From assembly GCA_030142905.1 (NCBI GenBank), contig JASJOG010000015.1:2226001-2290000 (forward strand): DNA of 64,000 nt. The letters are read 5' to 3'. This DNA comes from Heliopora coerulea (Eukaryota; Cnidaria; Anthozoa; Scleralcyonacea; Helioporidae). Positions 28,933-39,912 of this stretch are shown one piece after another. Each line of letters begins with the position of its first letter. Positions within the stretch are counted from its first letter, which is position 1. The position numbers were made by a program, and so were the translations under genes. The notes under the pieces are model-generated. The model did no database searches. It was given only the letters and a program-made list of their open reading frames with translations, and was not told the DNA's origin.

Positions 28933-30057
28933 ATTTATTCACGATTTACCTGATTTAATTTTAGAAAGTTTTAGCGCTTTCTCGATAACAAACAGATGAC
29001 AATAGAACCGTGGGCTCATTCCCAATAAGTCACGAAAACAGGTAACTCAACAAGTCTCACTGCACACCCTCGAAATGGTGCATAGATGAATATCATCTGT
29101 CTAGTAAACTCAGAATAGGATCAAGGCTTGAATTAGGATTAGGGTTAGGATTAGGATTAGAGTTAAATCACCCCCCGGTGACGATAACCTACGTCTCACC
29201 CCGATAGAAAATGGATAAGATTATCGAGTAGTCAGCTAATCCGAAATGGTGTTTTATAAATTCTAAGGCAAACAATCATTTCGCCTAATTTTTCCCTTAA
29301 AACTTACTGGCGTAAATGTCAGTGTGAAATTTGGCGAAGAGTGCGCGCGTGATGTGCGCGTGATTTTCTACGCTCATCACGAGGGATGCGCGCGCCCCAG
29401 TCTTTTGGAGTGATACACGTATGGTGCCACTTCTTTGTTTTTGGGAAATGGCGCGACAATTTGTCTTTTCAAACACTTGAAGAACATATATCATTTGAAC
29501 ACGTAAATACTGCCAGTTTGTCCTTAAATTGTGACTCACATGGAAAAGAAATTAAAAAGTTCTCCACAAACTTAAGGTTGGTAAATTTAGTTGTGTAAAT
29601 TTACGTTGAGTTAGTAAATTTAAGGTTAGTAAGCTTAGCAATTAACTGTCCTTATTCAATTTGAATATCAATAAATACGTTCGAAGAAGTAGTTAGAGCA
29701 GCAATTAATGGAATAGTTTTACACGTGAACAACTTGGTTCACTTGTTGACGATGTTTACTCTTAAATAAGGTAAAATACTTTTTTGTTTATTTTTTCCCT
29801 CGGTGTCGATATTTTCATCTTTATGAAGAATTGCTCCGTTGAAGCTCGGAACCGGAACTTTTACTGAAACTTGCGAATTTCACTGATATCGTCCTCTTCG
29901 TGACTTTACATCCAACAAATCACTCAAGTTTACCACGTTCCGGAAGAGCTTCTGATCAAAAAAAGTATAGCAGGATGTCTTGCTCAGTTTGCTACGCGTT
30001 CCGGATACTCTTCAAAACGGTTTTCGGTGGGAATGATAACCCAAAGTGCATTCCATG

Positions 30058-30316
30058 CAGTGGCGTCACTACGAAATTTCAGGCGGGGGGAGACCTTGAG
30101 AGGGCCTTCAGCAAAGTTGGGGGAGGGCAAACATCAAGTACAGATTTTAGGGAGTGTCTCTCAAACACTCAAATATGTCATTGTGTACAGCTGCAATTGC
30201 GGACATGTCAAACTTTGTAGAGGTTGATGGTAACATTTATCTACAAGATGGGGTGGCCCAGTATATTTTTAGGGGGTGGCGGTTCCCCAGGCCACCCCAG
30301 TAGTTACGCCAATGAT
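30058..30316. repeat. Non-autonomous transposon-like repeat, family D
   Basis: The ends (gcagtggcgtcactacgaa left; cagtagttacgccaatga right) are inverted, and the interior is G-rich (ggcggggggagacc, ggggtggcggttcccc). Similar end pairs with G-rich interiors occur at 48247-48666, 53546-53822 and 58198-58942 in this window. Confidence 0.5.
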
Positions 30317-31410
30317 TCCATGTCGTAAAGTGCGAAGATCTTTCTCTTGAGGTAAAATTGCTTTGGACGTGGAGGTGTGACAGTATCATTCTTGGCGTAT
30401 TAGTGCATTAACTCATCCTAATGGTGGCTCGACTATATTCACTTTCCCTGCGGCGAATAATGGATGATTATTCTTCACCATCATTCAAAGCTATTATATG
30501 CATATCTGTCTACTAGTTTTGCACCGTATGTCAGGACGCGCACCTGAAGACCTAATGTTGTCCGTTCTCGCTACCAGACCTCTGGGGAGAGCTAAAGATA
30601 ATTCCAAGAGACCCGGATGGGATTATAATTTCCATCTTCGGAAACGAAAATTATCCTTCCTCCCTTGCTACATGAGCAAATAAAATTTGGTGTTCTTCTG
30701 TTTAGTTTCATCGTCGTTTCGGATGAACTATATATACCTAATATTCAGTGTCCAAAAGGACCATGACCAACATTTATCAAGTACACTTCTTTTCAAATTC
30801 TTGGAAAATATAATCCGAAGATGTTCTTTGTCTTGTGCTAAATTCAGCGAACTCTAAGGTCAGACCAACTTCTGCATGGCTTAGTTAAACTGAAGTTTAG
30901 TACAGTATATCTTTCAATCTTTTGGCATACATAACCTAGTTGTAGTACGTCGTCTACCTCTCTAAGAGGCGGAAGAATGTTCCCCCGTGTCCGTTCGTAT
31001 TATTTACATAATATATAATTCTTCATCCGAGGCAGTTCGTCTTTTTTTTTTCGCTCTGACACCGTGCCCTTTTTCATTCTTTATTCGTTCGCAAATCGAA
31101 AAACCACCTTTCAGCCGCGTCCAGATTTATTTATGTTTATCAACCTTCGGTATTCTCGAGCAGGTATTTTGTATTTTCTGCGCTCACAAGATGGGCTAAT
31201 GTTTTGCCGGTTTTATTTATTCTATAATAATATACTTGAAGAAATTTCTCTATTCTAACTGGCTGGGAGCAGTTCAATTTCGAGGTAATAAAAAACAGGG
31301 AAAAGGTGACGCTAATTTAGATTGAATTACCTTTTTTGATGCTGGATTACCATCTGGCGCTGTGGTACTCTTTTCATGCATGTCATTGGTTATGTCATGG
31401 TTTCTCGCAG

Positions 31411-31731
31411 CCGTTTCACACGTTCTAAAACGCTTAAAGCGTCAGTTCTAAATTTTAGAACAACGTTTTGAAGCGTGGCCAGATAGTAATCTGAGCAACC
31501 TGATCTCAACCTAATCCTAAACCTAACCCTGATCCTTAACCTAACCCTTATCCTTAACCTAACCCTTATCCTAACCCTATCCTAATCACATAACCTAACA
31601 CTTTGACCTACTCCCCGACTTCTGGAGGAAAACGTTTTAGGGCGAGGTTGCTTAGATTACAATCTGGCCACGCTTCAAAGCGTTATTCTAAAATTTCGAG
31701 CTGACGCTAGCGTTTTAGAACGGGTGAAACG
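31411..31731. repeat. Inverted repeat enclosing telomere-like sequence
   Basis: Arms of about 88 bases (ccgtttcacacgttctaaaa...gagcaacc and ggttgctta...cgttttagaacgggtgaaac) are inverted copies with scattered mismatches. The loop, 31502-31610, is an array of degenerate telomere-type units (ccttaacctaaccctta, cctaaccctatcctaa). It lies just downstream of the FGF stop codon. Confidence 0.8.
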
Positions 31732-31994
31732 GGTGTTCCTAGTTTTGAAACACCCATTCGTGTGTTTTTCAAACTCACTCGTGCATGTTTTTATCAAATT
31801 GCGTTCGAAACCATACAAATTTTCCAAATTGCACTATTACCTAAACGATTTCAAATTTTTATATAACTTGGTGAATTTATAATTCAAGTCTTTGTTTAAA
31901 AACGTCAGTGGATTTTCTCTTTGGCCAAGTGCCTTCTTCAATCTCTGTTTGTTGGCTTGCTAAAAAATATCTTCTACTACTGCCAACTTCTCTC

Positions 31995-34674
31995 CTATGC
32001 TGGCGTTTTCTCCACGATATTTTTGATTTTCTCCTGTCGTAAAACTAAAAAGTGAGTGGCTTTCATTCCGGGAAATGTCTTACACGGGCGTCGTAGGTTG
32101 CCGTTTTCCTTGATAGCAATAAACCACTCCTTTCCCTTCGCTGAGTCAACATCCGCTCCACAGTGTGAGCCGTGATGTCTTGAACTATACGAGTACCAAG
32201 CATTTTCTTCGTCATTCTCCTTAAGGAACGTGTTCTTGTTTTGATGAAACTGAAGGAAAAAAACAAATGGAATCGATGTTGCGAACGTACCATAAGTTTT
32301 TCTTCAATGTTAAAGTGCTGTTCTTTTCTTTAATTGGCTAAGTACCAGTATTCATGCCCATATTTTACAATCAATAGACATATTCGCCTGATAAAATATA
32401 AAAATTCAGGTAGTAAAATGTTAAAGATATTAAAACTAAACGTTTTCGATCTACAAGATCATCATCAAAGTTTAAATTGCTTGTTTAAATCTACAAGATC
32501 ATCATCAGAGTTTAAAACTGCTTATTTAAATCTACAAGATCATCATTAGAGTTTAAAACTGCTTATTTACTTAAAACTACTTCAAACAGTTTTAAACTCT
32601 GATGATCTTGTAGATTTAAACAAGTAGTTTTAAACTCTGATGATAATCTTTTAGATCGAAAACGTTTAGTTTTAATATCTTTAACATTTTTACTACCTGA
32701 ATGTTTATATTTGACGATCAGTTTACCCACAGTTTTTCTGTTTTTTTGACTTTCTCGAGCTTGTTGTGGCCTTGTGTTTGTTGTTGTGTTTGTGATGTCT
32801 GTCGTTTTAAGTTTGCTCTTGATCACTTCTTAGGCTGTTCATTTTAATCTGTCATTGACTTGAATGTATTAGTTAGTGGTTTTGCCTGTCTACTTGTTCA
32901 GCTCTTTACTTGTCTACCTCTTTAGCACTCTACCTGTAAGTTACGTATTTTTTTTTTTGGGTGGGGGTTTACTTGTTTAGCCATCATTTTCTTCTAGTTT
33001 GCTTACTTTTTTTTTGTTTCCTGGTTAAGTCGTTTGTTTCCTTGCTCCTTTGCGAGTTTCCTTATTTATCCCTGTGACTGTATCATTATTTATTTTACCG
33101 TCACTCATTCCCACTTACCCGCTAACTTCACTATCTGTTTTCATTTGTTTTCTTGTTTGCCTTGTTTATCAATTACCTAATTTCTTGGTTGATTCTCACG
33201 TTTCTTTTTTGTCTTTTTACTACTTTGGCTCTTCCACTCGTTAATCTATCCCCTTTTTACCTATTTACATGGTTATCTCTTTATTTATTTACCAAGTTAC
33301 TTGTTTATCTGTTTGCCTGTAATCCTATTTATCTGTTTACCTCGTGACCATGACGCATATAAAAAGCATTACAAAACCACAACCCGAACAGTGCGCGCAT
33401 TTTGCGCGGATAAATAAAGCCCGATATTGTCGGATATTTTTATTACTTTTTTCATGCGTTTTCCATTCTTGAAACTTTCGATAACTTACTTAAGTAGTTA
33501 GTAACGAGTAAATAATGGATAGATAGGCCTTGTAGGGGACTTAGTGTCCTTTTGGCTATTTCGCTTTAAAAAACTTATTAACCATGGTGAAAAAAGATTT
33601 TTCAGCTTGTATTTATACCTGATGTAAAGGCGATGATATCTTCCCACGTAGGAGGAATTAAGCATCAAAATAACGGCAAATTAAACAAATTCTTTTTGTT
33701 GGCATGGATCCGGATCATTAAACTTAATATACATGGGTTCGATAAACTTTAAAAAGTTTTAAAATTTTTTAAAGCAATACTGAATTTTGCCACCCCGACA
33801 AAATCTTTGTTTTGTCTATTTACCTGCCTTTGGTGAATTTTTAAAATAAACAAAAATAATAAAATAATAACTTACCGTGGACGTCAGACGTCCTCGGTTA
33901 TTGATTGACAAATATCTGCCAGACGCTACACCTTTCACTCGCCTTAGGGTCTTACCAAATATTTGGATTTCAAGGAGGGCTTTTGGAGGGAAAGGAAAGA
34001 ATAAACAAATTTAGCTATATTCTGTCTACTAAGTAATGAGTCAACTTTAATATCAAAGGTTATTGAGTTCGTTAAACCTCAATTTTCTTAATTGAGCAGG
34101 TGGAGTAAAGTAATTTCATCCTGGGTTAAGGCTAAAAAATTTGTTGTTGCTTTTTTGTTTTTGTTTTTATTTTTTTTATAATACTCAGAATTCAGCTGAA
34201 ACAACCTGATCTAGCCAAATAAAATCTTAGTGAGTTCATGTAAGTTAAACATACGTCTATGCACCAAATTACCCAAAGGGAAAATTTTAATTTCTGAAAG
34301 AAGTTTCAAATTAATCCTCGCCTTAACCTGCAGTATTCATAGATATTTTGATTTCTTTAACATTCATTTACGCACTCACCATTCACTGATGACGTATTTC
34401 CCGTCCCAGTTATCCTTCCATTGTTATCAATCTCCAGCAGGAAGCCCGTCTTACAAAACAAGTAGACCTTCATTTTAGCCGACGGCGTGTTGTTCATGGA
34501 ACCAAGATGTCTTCTTTTCTTAATAGATTTGTCGCCATAAAGGAGTTGTTGTTTATAGTTTTCGTAAAACCTTGCCTGATTCGCAACTTGGTTATTATTT
34601 GCTATGATTCGAAGACGTTCGGCGTAAGTTGATGTTAAAATGACGATTATCGTGAAGTGAAACAAGGCGACAAT
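31995..34674 (-). CDS. Secreted fibroblast growth factor (start exon not found)
   Basis: Three exons in transcript order: 34674-34380, 33979-33876 and 32249-31995 (TAG), in phase, 217 residues. The middle exon is 104 bases, the canonical FGF core exon length. The first exon opens with a hydrophobic signal-like run ('ALFHFTIIVILTSTYA') and has a furin-like 'KKRR'. The beta-trefoil then starts with 'KVYLFCKTGFLLEIDNNGRI'; the middle exon has 'LLEIQIFGKTLRRVKGVASG' then 'RYLSINNRGRL'. The last has 'FLKENDEENAWYSYSS', 'EWFIAIKENGNLRRPCK' and the family end motif 'KATHFLVL'. Between 'YSSRHH' and 'KEWF' is an insert with a Cys, longer than in vertebrate FGFs. An in-frame TAG precedes the 34674 acceptor, so an upstream exon must give the Met. 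Role: ligand for FGF receptor tyrosine kinases, heparan sulphate dependent. Subfamily not assigned. Confidence 0.92.
32388..32720. repeat. Foldback element built of tandem and inverted subrepeats
   Basis: In FGF intron 2. Outer arms (caggtagtaaaatgttaaag...aaacgttttcgat and the inverse ending in tactacctg) enclose three direct copies of a unit of about 43 bases containing atctacaagatcatcatcag followed by gtttaaa. Two or more of these recur inverted on the right (ctctgatgatcttgtagat). The whole could fold into one long stem. Confidence 0.8.
32860..33350. repeat. Pyrimidine-rich degenerate simple repeat
   Basis: T/C-rich + strand with loosely repeated ttacttgtttatctgtttgcc-like units. This explains the hydrophobic ORFs at 33050-33347. 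It lies in FGF intron 2; no coding. Confidence 0.55.
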
Positions 34675-36086
34675 CTAAGGGTTCAAAAGAGCAGTATGAA
34701 AAAGGTTTTTTTGAAAAGTTCACGTAAATTTATGGAGGGAACAGCGTTGAAAACATCCCTCAACTTTCTGTTAAAAAGGACTGTCTACTCATTCGGTGAT
34801 TCAGGATCTCCACAAGGGGGACGGCTCATCATCAAAACGCGTATAAAAGTTCTCGATTTTCAGAGCATAAAACAATTTTAAAATCACTTATCCAAGTTTT
34901 GCCACTTTTTATTAATAACGATTGTTGAGATTATCTGTGTATTTTAACCGAATTCAATTCAATTAATTCAATTTAGCCAAAAAATAGTGATGTTGAAAAT
35001 TATAAATAAATTTACTGACGGTTAAACATGTTTGGCCGTTGATGCCGTACAATTTGATAATACAATATAATACAATGGTCGCGAAGTTGTTAAATATAGC
35101 TGCATGCACAACAAATGGAGGGGGAGTTTAGCTAGCCACCCTATCCACCCTCCTAGATCAGCCCCTGCTACTGCTTTGCTTAGTTTAAAATTCAATGGAA
35201 TCGAATCTTGCATTAAACAGAATCGGGACTCGTTACTGATATTTTTTTTTTTTAATTTACTATTATACTTGAAATACTCCATGATATTTGAAAGCCTAAA
35301 TTGTCTTCTCTGTATTGACATAGCAACGCGATCAGAGCTTCTGCTACAGTTATAATATGCATACGACCTAAATGAGTGTACAACACGATATTGTTATTTT
35401 ACTGGTTCATTTTCCAATACCGAACAAGCTCAAAAAGTCATGTACAGTCGTAACTGAAATACGAATCACAACTTCAAGCAACCAGAGACCCTCTCCTTGT
35501 TCCTCTCACATCGTGTGCGTTACCCTTGAAGTCGAAAAGTAAAAGCCTTCAAAAACTGTGCAGCATCAAAAATTCATTTAGTTTCGTGAGACACATCTTT
35601 GGGTATGAATAAGTATTTTAACGCACACGATCATGATAGTTTTCAGGGAATCGTTTCCCGGTGAACTTGCTTCCCTAATGCGATTGCACATCGAGATGAA
35701 GAAAGCCTCGCACAGCAAACTACCGTGATATGTCGAACCCCAGCCAAGCATGCCTGCGTGAGAAATACCTGAGGGTTAAACAGCCCTGCATAAAGCTGTT
35801 TAGTTCCACCGTTCTCTTGGTGCATGTGTTACAAACCTCCCATGGTATCTTTGGCTGATAAACTACAAAAGATATTGCAATTACAGAGTTTCCAAGTTTC
35901 TTGTTTTTCTTTACGGTTAGAACATGACGCATTTAGCCGCCGCTAAAAGCGTAAAAGCCAAATTGAGATTTGACATGTTAGATGTCAGCTTAACAAATTG
36001 ATTCAAGCTGAATATCCATGTCAGTCTTTCGCGGAAAAAGGGAAGTTTCTTTGCAGTTGACATTAGATGACTGAAGAAGCTATCTA

Positions 36087-36745
36087 TTGCGACCTGGGTC
36101 ACGAAATCGGCACAGATTTACTTTGATGTACATTTTCCATCGACCACTAGACCAAATAATGAATATGCCATTGACAGCGGAAACATCTAAAGAGACTGTT
36201 CCGCCAAGTTATATGAACGATACTGTAGCCCGTGTAAATCAGATTGAATTTAAAATAACACCCACCATTGTAATGTTGTTTAAAAGCAAACATGGAATTT
36301 TCGAAATGAACGTCAGAATTCACAAACGATTAGACGGATCAGACAACAAGGACTTCGATTTCACACATCACGAGCTTTGATGACTTGTTCAATTTTCATT
36401 AAGTTTTTACTATCGCGGCTCGCGAAAATACGCCCAGAGCTGTTAAAGAAGCTTTCTCTGGATAACCTACGTTGGTGTAAAGACGTTGTCATTTATCAAA
36501 GCATAGCAGCCATTACTGGAATCCCTATGATGTGCAACTGCGGTTCTCTCCAGCAGATCAGAAATGCTTTGGGAAAGGAGCTGCATGGATATAGCACTTG
36601 CGTGATACTTGTCGTAATGGGTTCTCAGGAATTTAACGAGAGGGGATCACTCGAAATATTGCTGCTCTTAAGTCGTAACAGTTTCCTAAGATTGATACAT
36701 CATTCATTGGAAAGTAAATCCATTGGAATGGTTAGATCATTGTAA
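36087..36745 (+). other. Two adjacent open frames, possible decayed coding relic
   Basis: A 97-codon frame (36087-36380) is followed, with a four-base overlap and a frame change, by a 122-codon frame (36377-36745) ending in TAA. Composition is fairly protein-like ('RPELLKKLSLDNLRWCKD', 'CGSLQQIRNALGKELHGY'), but I recognise no domain and see no introns. It could be a frameshifted retrocopy or chance. Confidence 0.2.
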
Positions 36746-38278
36746 AAGACACTTTCAATTTTATCCCTGCCAACTTTTACTTTGGCAAGTGCCGTTTCGT
36801 TGCCCCTATTTAATGTGAAACATGTCCTCGCTGCAATAAATTTGTTTTTGTGATGTCCCTGCCAACATTCAAACTACCGAATACTGTTCGTTCTGTCGAT
36901 TTAAATGAAAGGATTTGTTGCAGCAACAGATTTATCTTTATCCCTAGGTGTCCGTCGTTGTCCAACTCCGCAAAAAAATAATCCTCAACTTACTCATTGA
37001 CTTCTCTGTGCGACATTCAGTTTGCCATTCAGCTCAGGACAATATCTTACCTTAACACAGCTCAATCTGAAGCAGTTCGTGACCATAGCTGCATCCGTCG
37101 CCTTCTTTCTCACACAGACACCAGAAGAAAATGACTAGTCTTTTTCACCCAGTTATCAACTTGGCGTTGAAATCGCAGTGGGCTTGTTGAGAAGATTGAT
37201 AAAAAATACGACCTTTTCCTTGGGGTTTTTGTCGGTATGCCGTTTATTCAAGCTGGGGTAGCTCCATTCCAGTCGACTATTACCCTCGCTGACCCACCAT
37301 GAACTTCCTTTGGCCTGCTCCTGTGTTTGGCGCTCGCCGTTCGGGAAAGATCTGTTTCGGAGCGCGTTGGTCCATCTAACTCGTGCGAAGATGATTGCAA
37401 ATATGTACGAAAGTCAGGTCCTTTACGCCGACGCCGACTTAACTTAGCGGTGCCTTGTTTTCGTTCCAATATAATCGTCTTAAGCTCTCGAGAGAGACAT
37501 TAGACAAGCGGCGGCTCTGTGTCCAAAGGTTCACCTTTGGAAACCACTCAAAGAGCTTTTAGTAAAGTTTATAGGCTGTGACACGCCTTTGCTCATTAAA
37601 TCCGTCGCACCGACGCACAGCGTCTTCACTCTGAATTTCAACAGCTGAGCACAGCTTCCCCTTGGCTGGTCTTTTCATAAAATGAACATTTATAAGACAA
37701 TGGGACAAAGATCCCACCATGCCAAAGAAACGAGCTGCATAATATAACACCGGTCGCTTCTATTATCATAGCCGCCTTAATTCCTTTTTTCTATGTCCTA
37801 GGTTCATAGTATTTTTAAGCTGATATTTCTTTTGAAAACCTCTTCTTTATTGGACCACGTTCGACTCTTTTTTAAGTACACCAGGTCTCACTTCTAATGT
37901 GCAAGATAACCAACCTAGAGTCAAAACTCTGCCGTGGCTTGTTAGAAGAATGACTGACCAATACTTTTTTCGTCGTCGACATTCTTTTTTAACTCCGGGA
38001 ATACGTTGCAAAGTCAAAATTTGGCTAAATTGAAAAGACGTAGCACAGATTGTTAAAATTTGAATTTTTTAATACCACATACTTAACCTTGGTTAAGTGA
38101 TATCCCAGTAACACTGCGGGCAAACAATGATCCATGGTTTCTTACGTCTGCAGCTTTTTTGGGTGCATGTTAACTCGTTAATTCATTTTCTCGCGATTCC
38201 ATACTTGAATACATTCGTAGGTGGTTTCTTATTCGCGCACTTAAGGCATCTCTCAGTGATCAAACCGACCGATGACAC

Positions 38279-38629
38279 ATGGCCTTCTTTTTTTGTCGAT
38301 TGAATACACTAGCAGAAACCTTAGATGAGACCATGATAGTCCAGATTTTAAACCCCGCAATTATATCACTAATTATATCAGAACACCGCATCATATCAAA
38401 AGATCCCGAAGCAAAACACGGGGAGAGTCTGTATGTACAAGGATCAAGAGAGGGATTTTACCGCTTGACTATCGTTGATCCAGCAGCATTCTTTCTCGGC
38501 TCGAAAGTATGGAGCTTGCCCACCCTCAAGACTGGGATAGCATTTTTTAAACCGCAGTCTAAGTACAGTTTTTGTCGGAAGTATTGGCACTTAACCCGGG
38601 GACGAAAATTAGTCGTCGAGCGTGATTAA
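38279..38629 (+). other. Unexplained 116-codon open frame
   Basis: Starts with ATG at a 'MAFFFCRLNTLAE' stretch and ends in TAA. Composition is mixed, with no signal peptide I trust, no repeats and no recognised motif. No splice-linked exon was found. Given the window's base composition this may be chance. Confidence 0.15.
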
Positions 38630-39615
38630 CGAATGTCGTGAACTCCAGTTTGGATTGGGTTTATAGTTTAATTCTTTGGTTTTAAGACAAAGTTGCGTTT
38701 ACATCACTTTGCACCAGGAAGTTCGGCGATTTTGAGAACTCAAGCAATTTTCTTACGTCAATATTGACTTGGTTCTGCAAGTTGATTTTGGCGTTTCCCA
38801 GTTAATCCATTTGTATCCCTAATGGCCATTTATTTGTATCGACATCATACAAATGGTGTGTCAACATATGCTGTAAATCTTTTTTAGCATTGGCCAAGCG
38901 CCATTTACTAGGAATATGTGAGGAATGCGCAGCATGCCCCCTCGTGTGTCTGGTGATTCCCAGACGTGTGACGAACTAGCGTTTTCCAAGCTTATCGATA
39001 TCTAATATCTGGCTATCTGGTAAATAATGTATTTAGGCGTACATAAACGTGCCATTTACTGAATACCGTTAAACACATGAATAGGCGTTGGATTGGGGTA
39101 GAGAAACACGAGACGAATCCGAGTGTCTGTTTATGCAGGAACAGAATGGTCACGCGTTTTATAAATTACTTCTGAGACTTAATTAAACCAAACTTCGAAG
39201 GACAGGAAAAGCAAGAAGAAGTTCTTTTCACGAGTACTAATTTCTTCCGGATGCCAGCATCCTTGTCTGCAAGTGTGATACGGAACTGACATTGTATTGA
39301 TTAGCTCTGTTTCATTTTTGCAAACACTGATTAAACATTAATGTCTTTGAGCTTTGCTCATGAATCGTTGGTAGATTTTTCAAAAAAGGTGTATATTTCC
39401 AGTCATGTTATTTCCTGTCAGAATGACCAGCCCGTATCGCGCAAACGTTTAGAAGTACCCAACTTATTCCCATGGGGAATAATTGGGAAATATAACAGTG
39501 TAGTTGCTTACTTAAAGTTGGGACTCTTTTGCAGGATAAGGTGACCTTCGAGGATCTTGCCCTTAAAATAACTGGTCGTTTTAACACCTGAATTTATATA
39601 TGTATATATCTATAT

Positions 39616-39747
39616 CCATCCATCCATCCATCCATCCATCCATCCATCCATCCATCCATCCATCCATCCATCCATCCATCCATCCATCCATCCATCCATC
39701 CATCCATCCATCCATCCATCCATCCATCCACCCACCCACCCACCCAC
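39616..39747. repeat. (CATC)n microsatellite with CCCA tail
   Basis: About 28 perfect tandem copies of the tetranucleotide atcc, then about four copies of ccca. It produces Met-Asp-Gly-Trp repeat ORFs on minus, which are not genes. Confidence 0.98.
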
Positions 39748-39748
39748 T

Positions 39749-39912
39749 ATATATGTATACATGTATATAGGCATACATGTATACATACATGTATACTTAC
39801 ATGTATTCATACATATATGCATACATATATGCATACATGTTGGTATACCTACATGTATATATACATGTAGGTATACCAACATGTATACATACATGTATAC
39901 ATACATACATAC
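39749..39912. repeat. ATACATGT-rich tract with a 54-base perfect palindrome
   Basis: Alternating purine-pyrimidine sequence. Positions 39833-39886 are a perfect palindrome centred between 39859 and 39860 (left half ends ggtatacctacatgtata; right half is its exact inverse). Surrounding sequence repeats atacatgtatac-type units. Confidence 0.95.

Larger units (their letters stand above)
28933..31994. other. Intergenic between HOGA1-like and FGF genes
   Basis: No coding exon recognised. A short telomere-like run (ttaggattagggttaggatt and neighbours) is at 29134-29166. A probable non-autonomous transposon is at 30058-30316, and the telomere-like inverted repeat at 31411-31731 is listed separately. 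ORFs at 29297-29598, 29900-30227 and 30987-31258 have no family resemblance. Confidence 0.45.

Noticed and set aside
34657..34881. 74-codon plus-strand frame next to the FGF exon
   Set aside because: It begins in the antisense of the FGF signal-peptide exon and matches no family.
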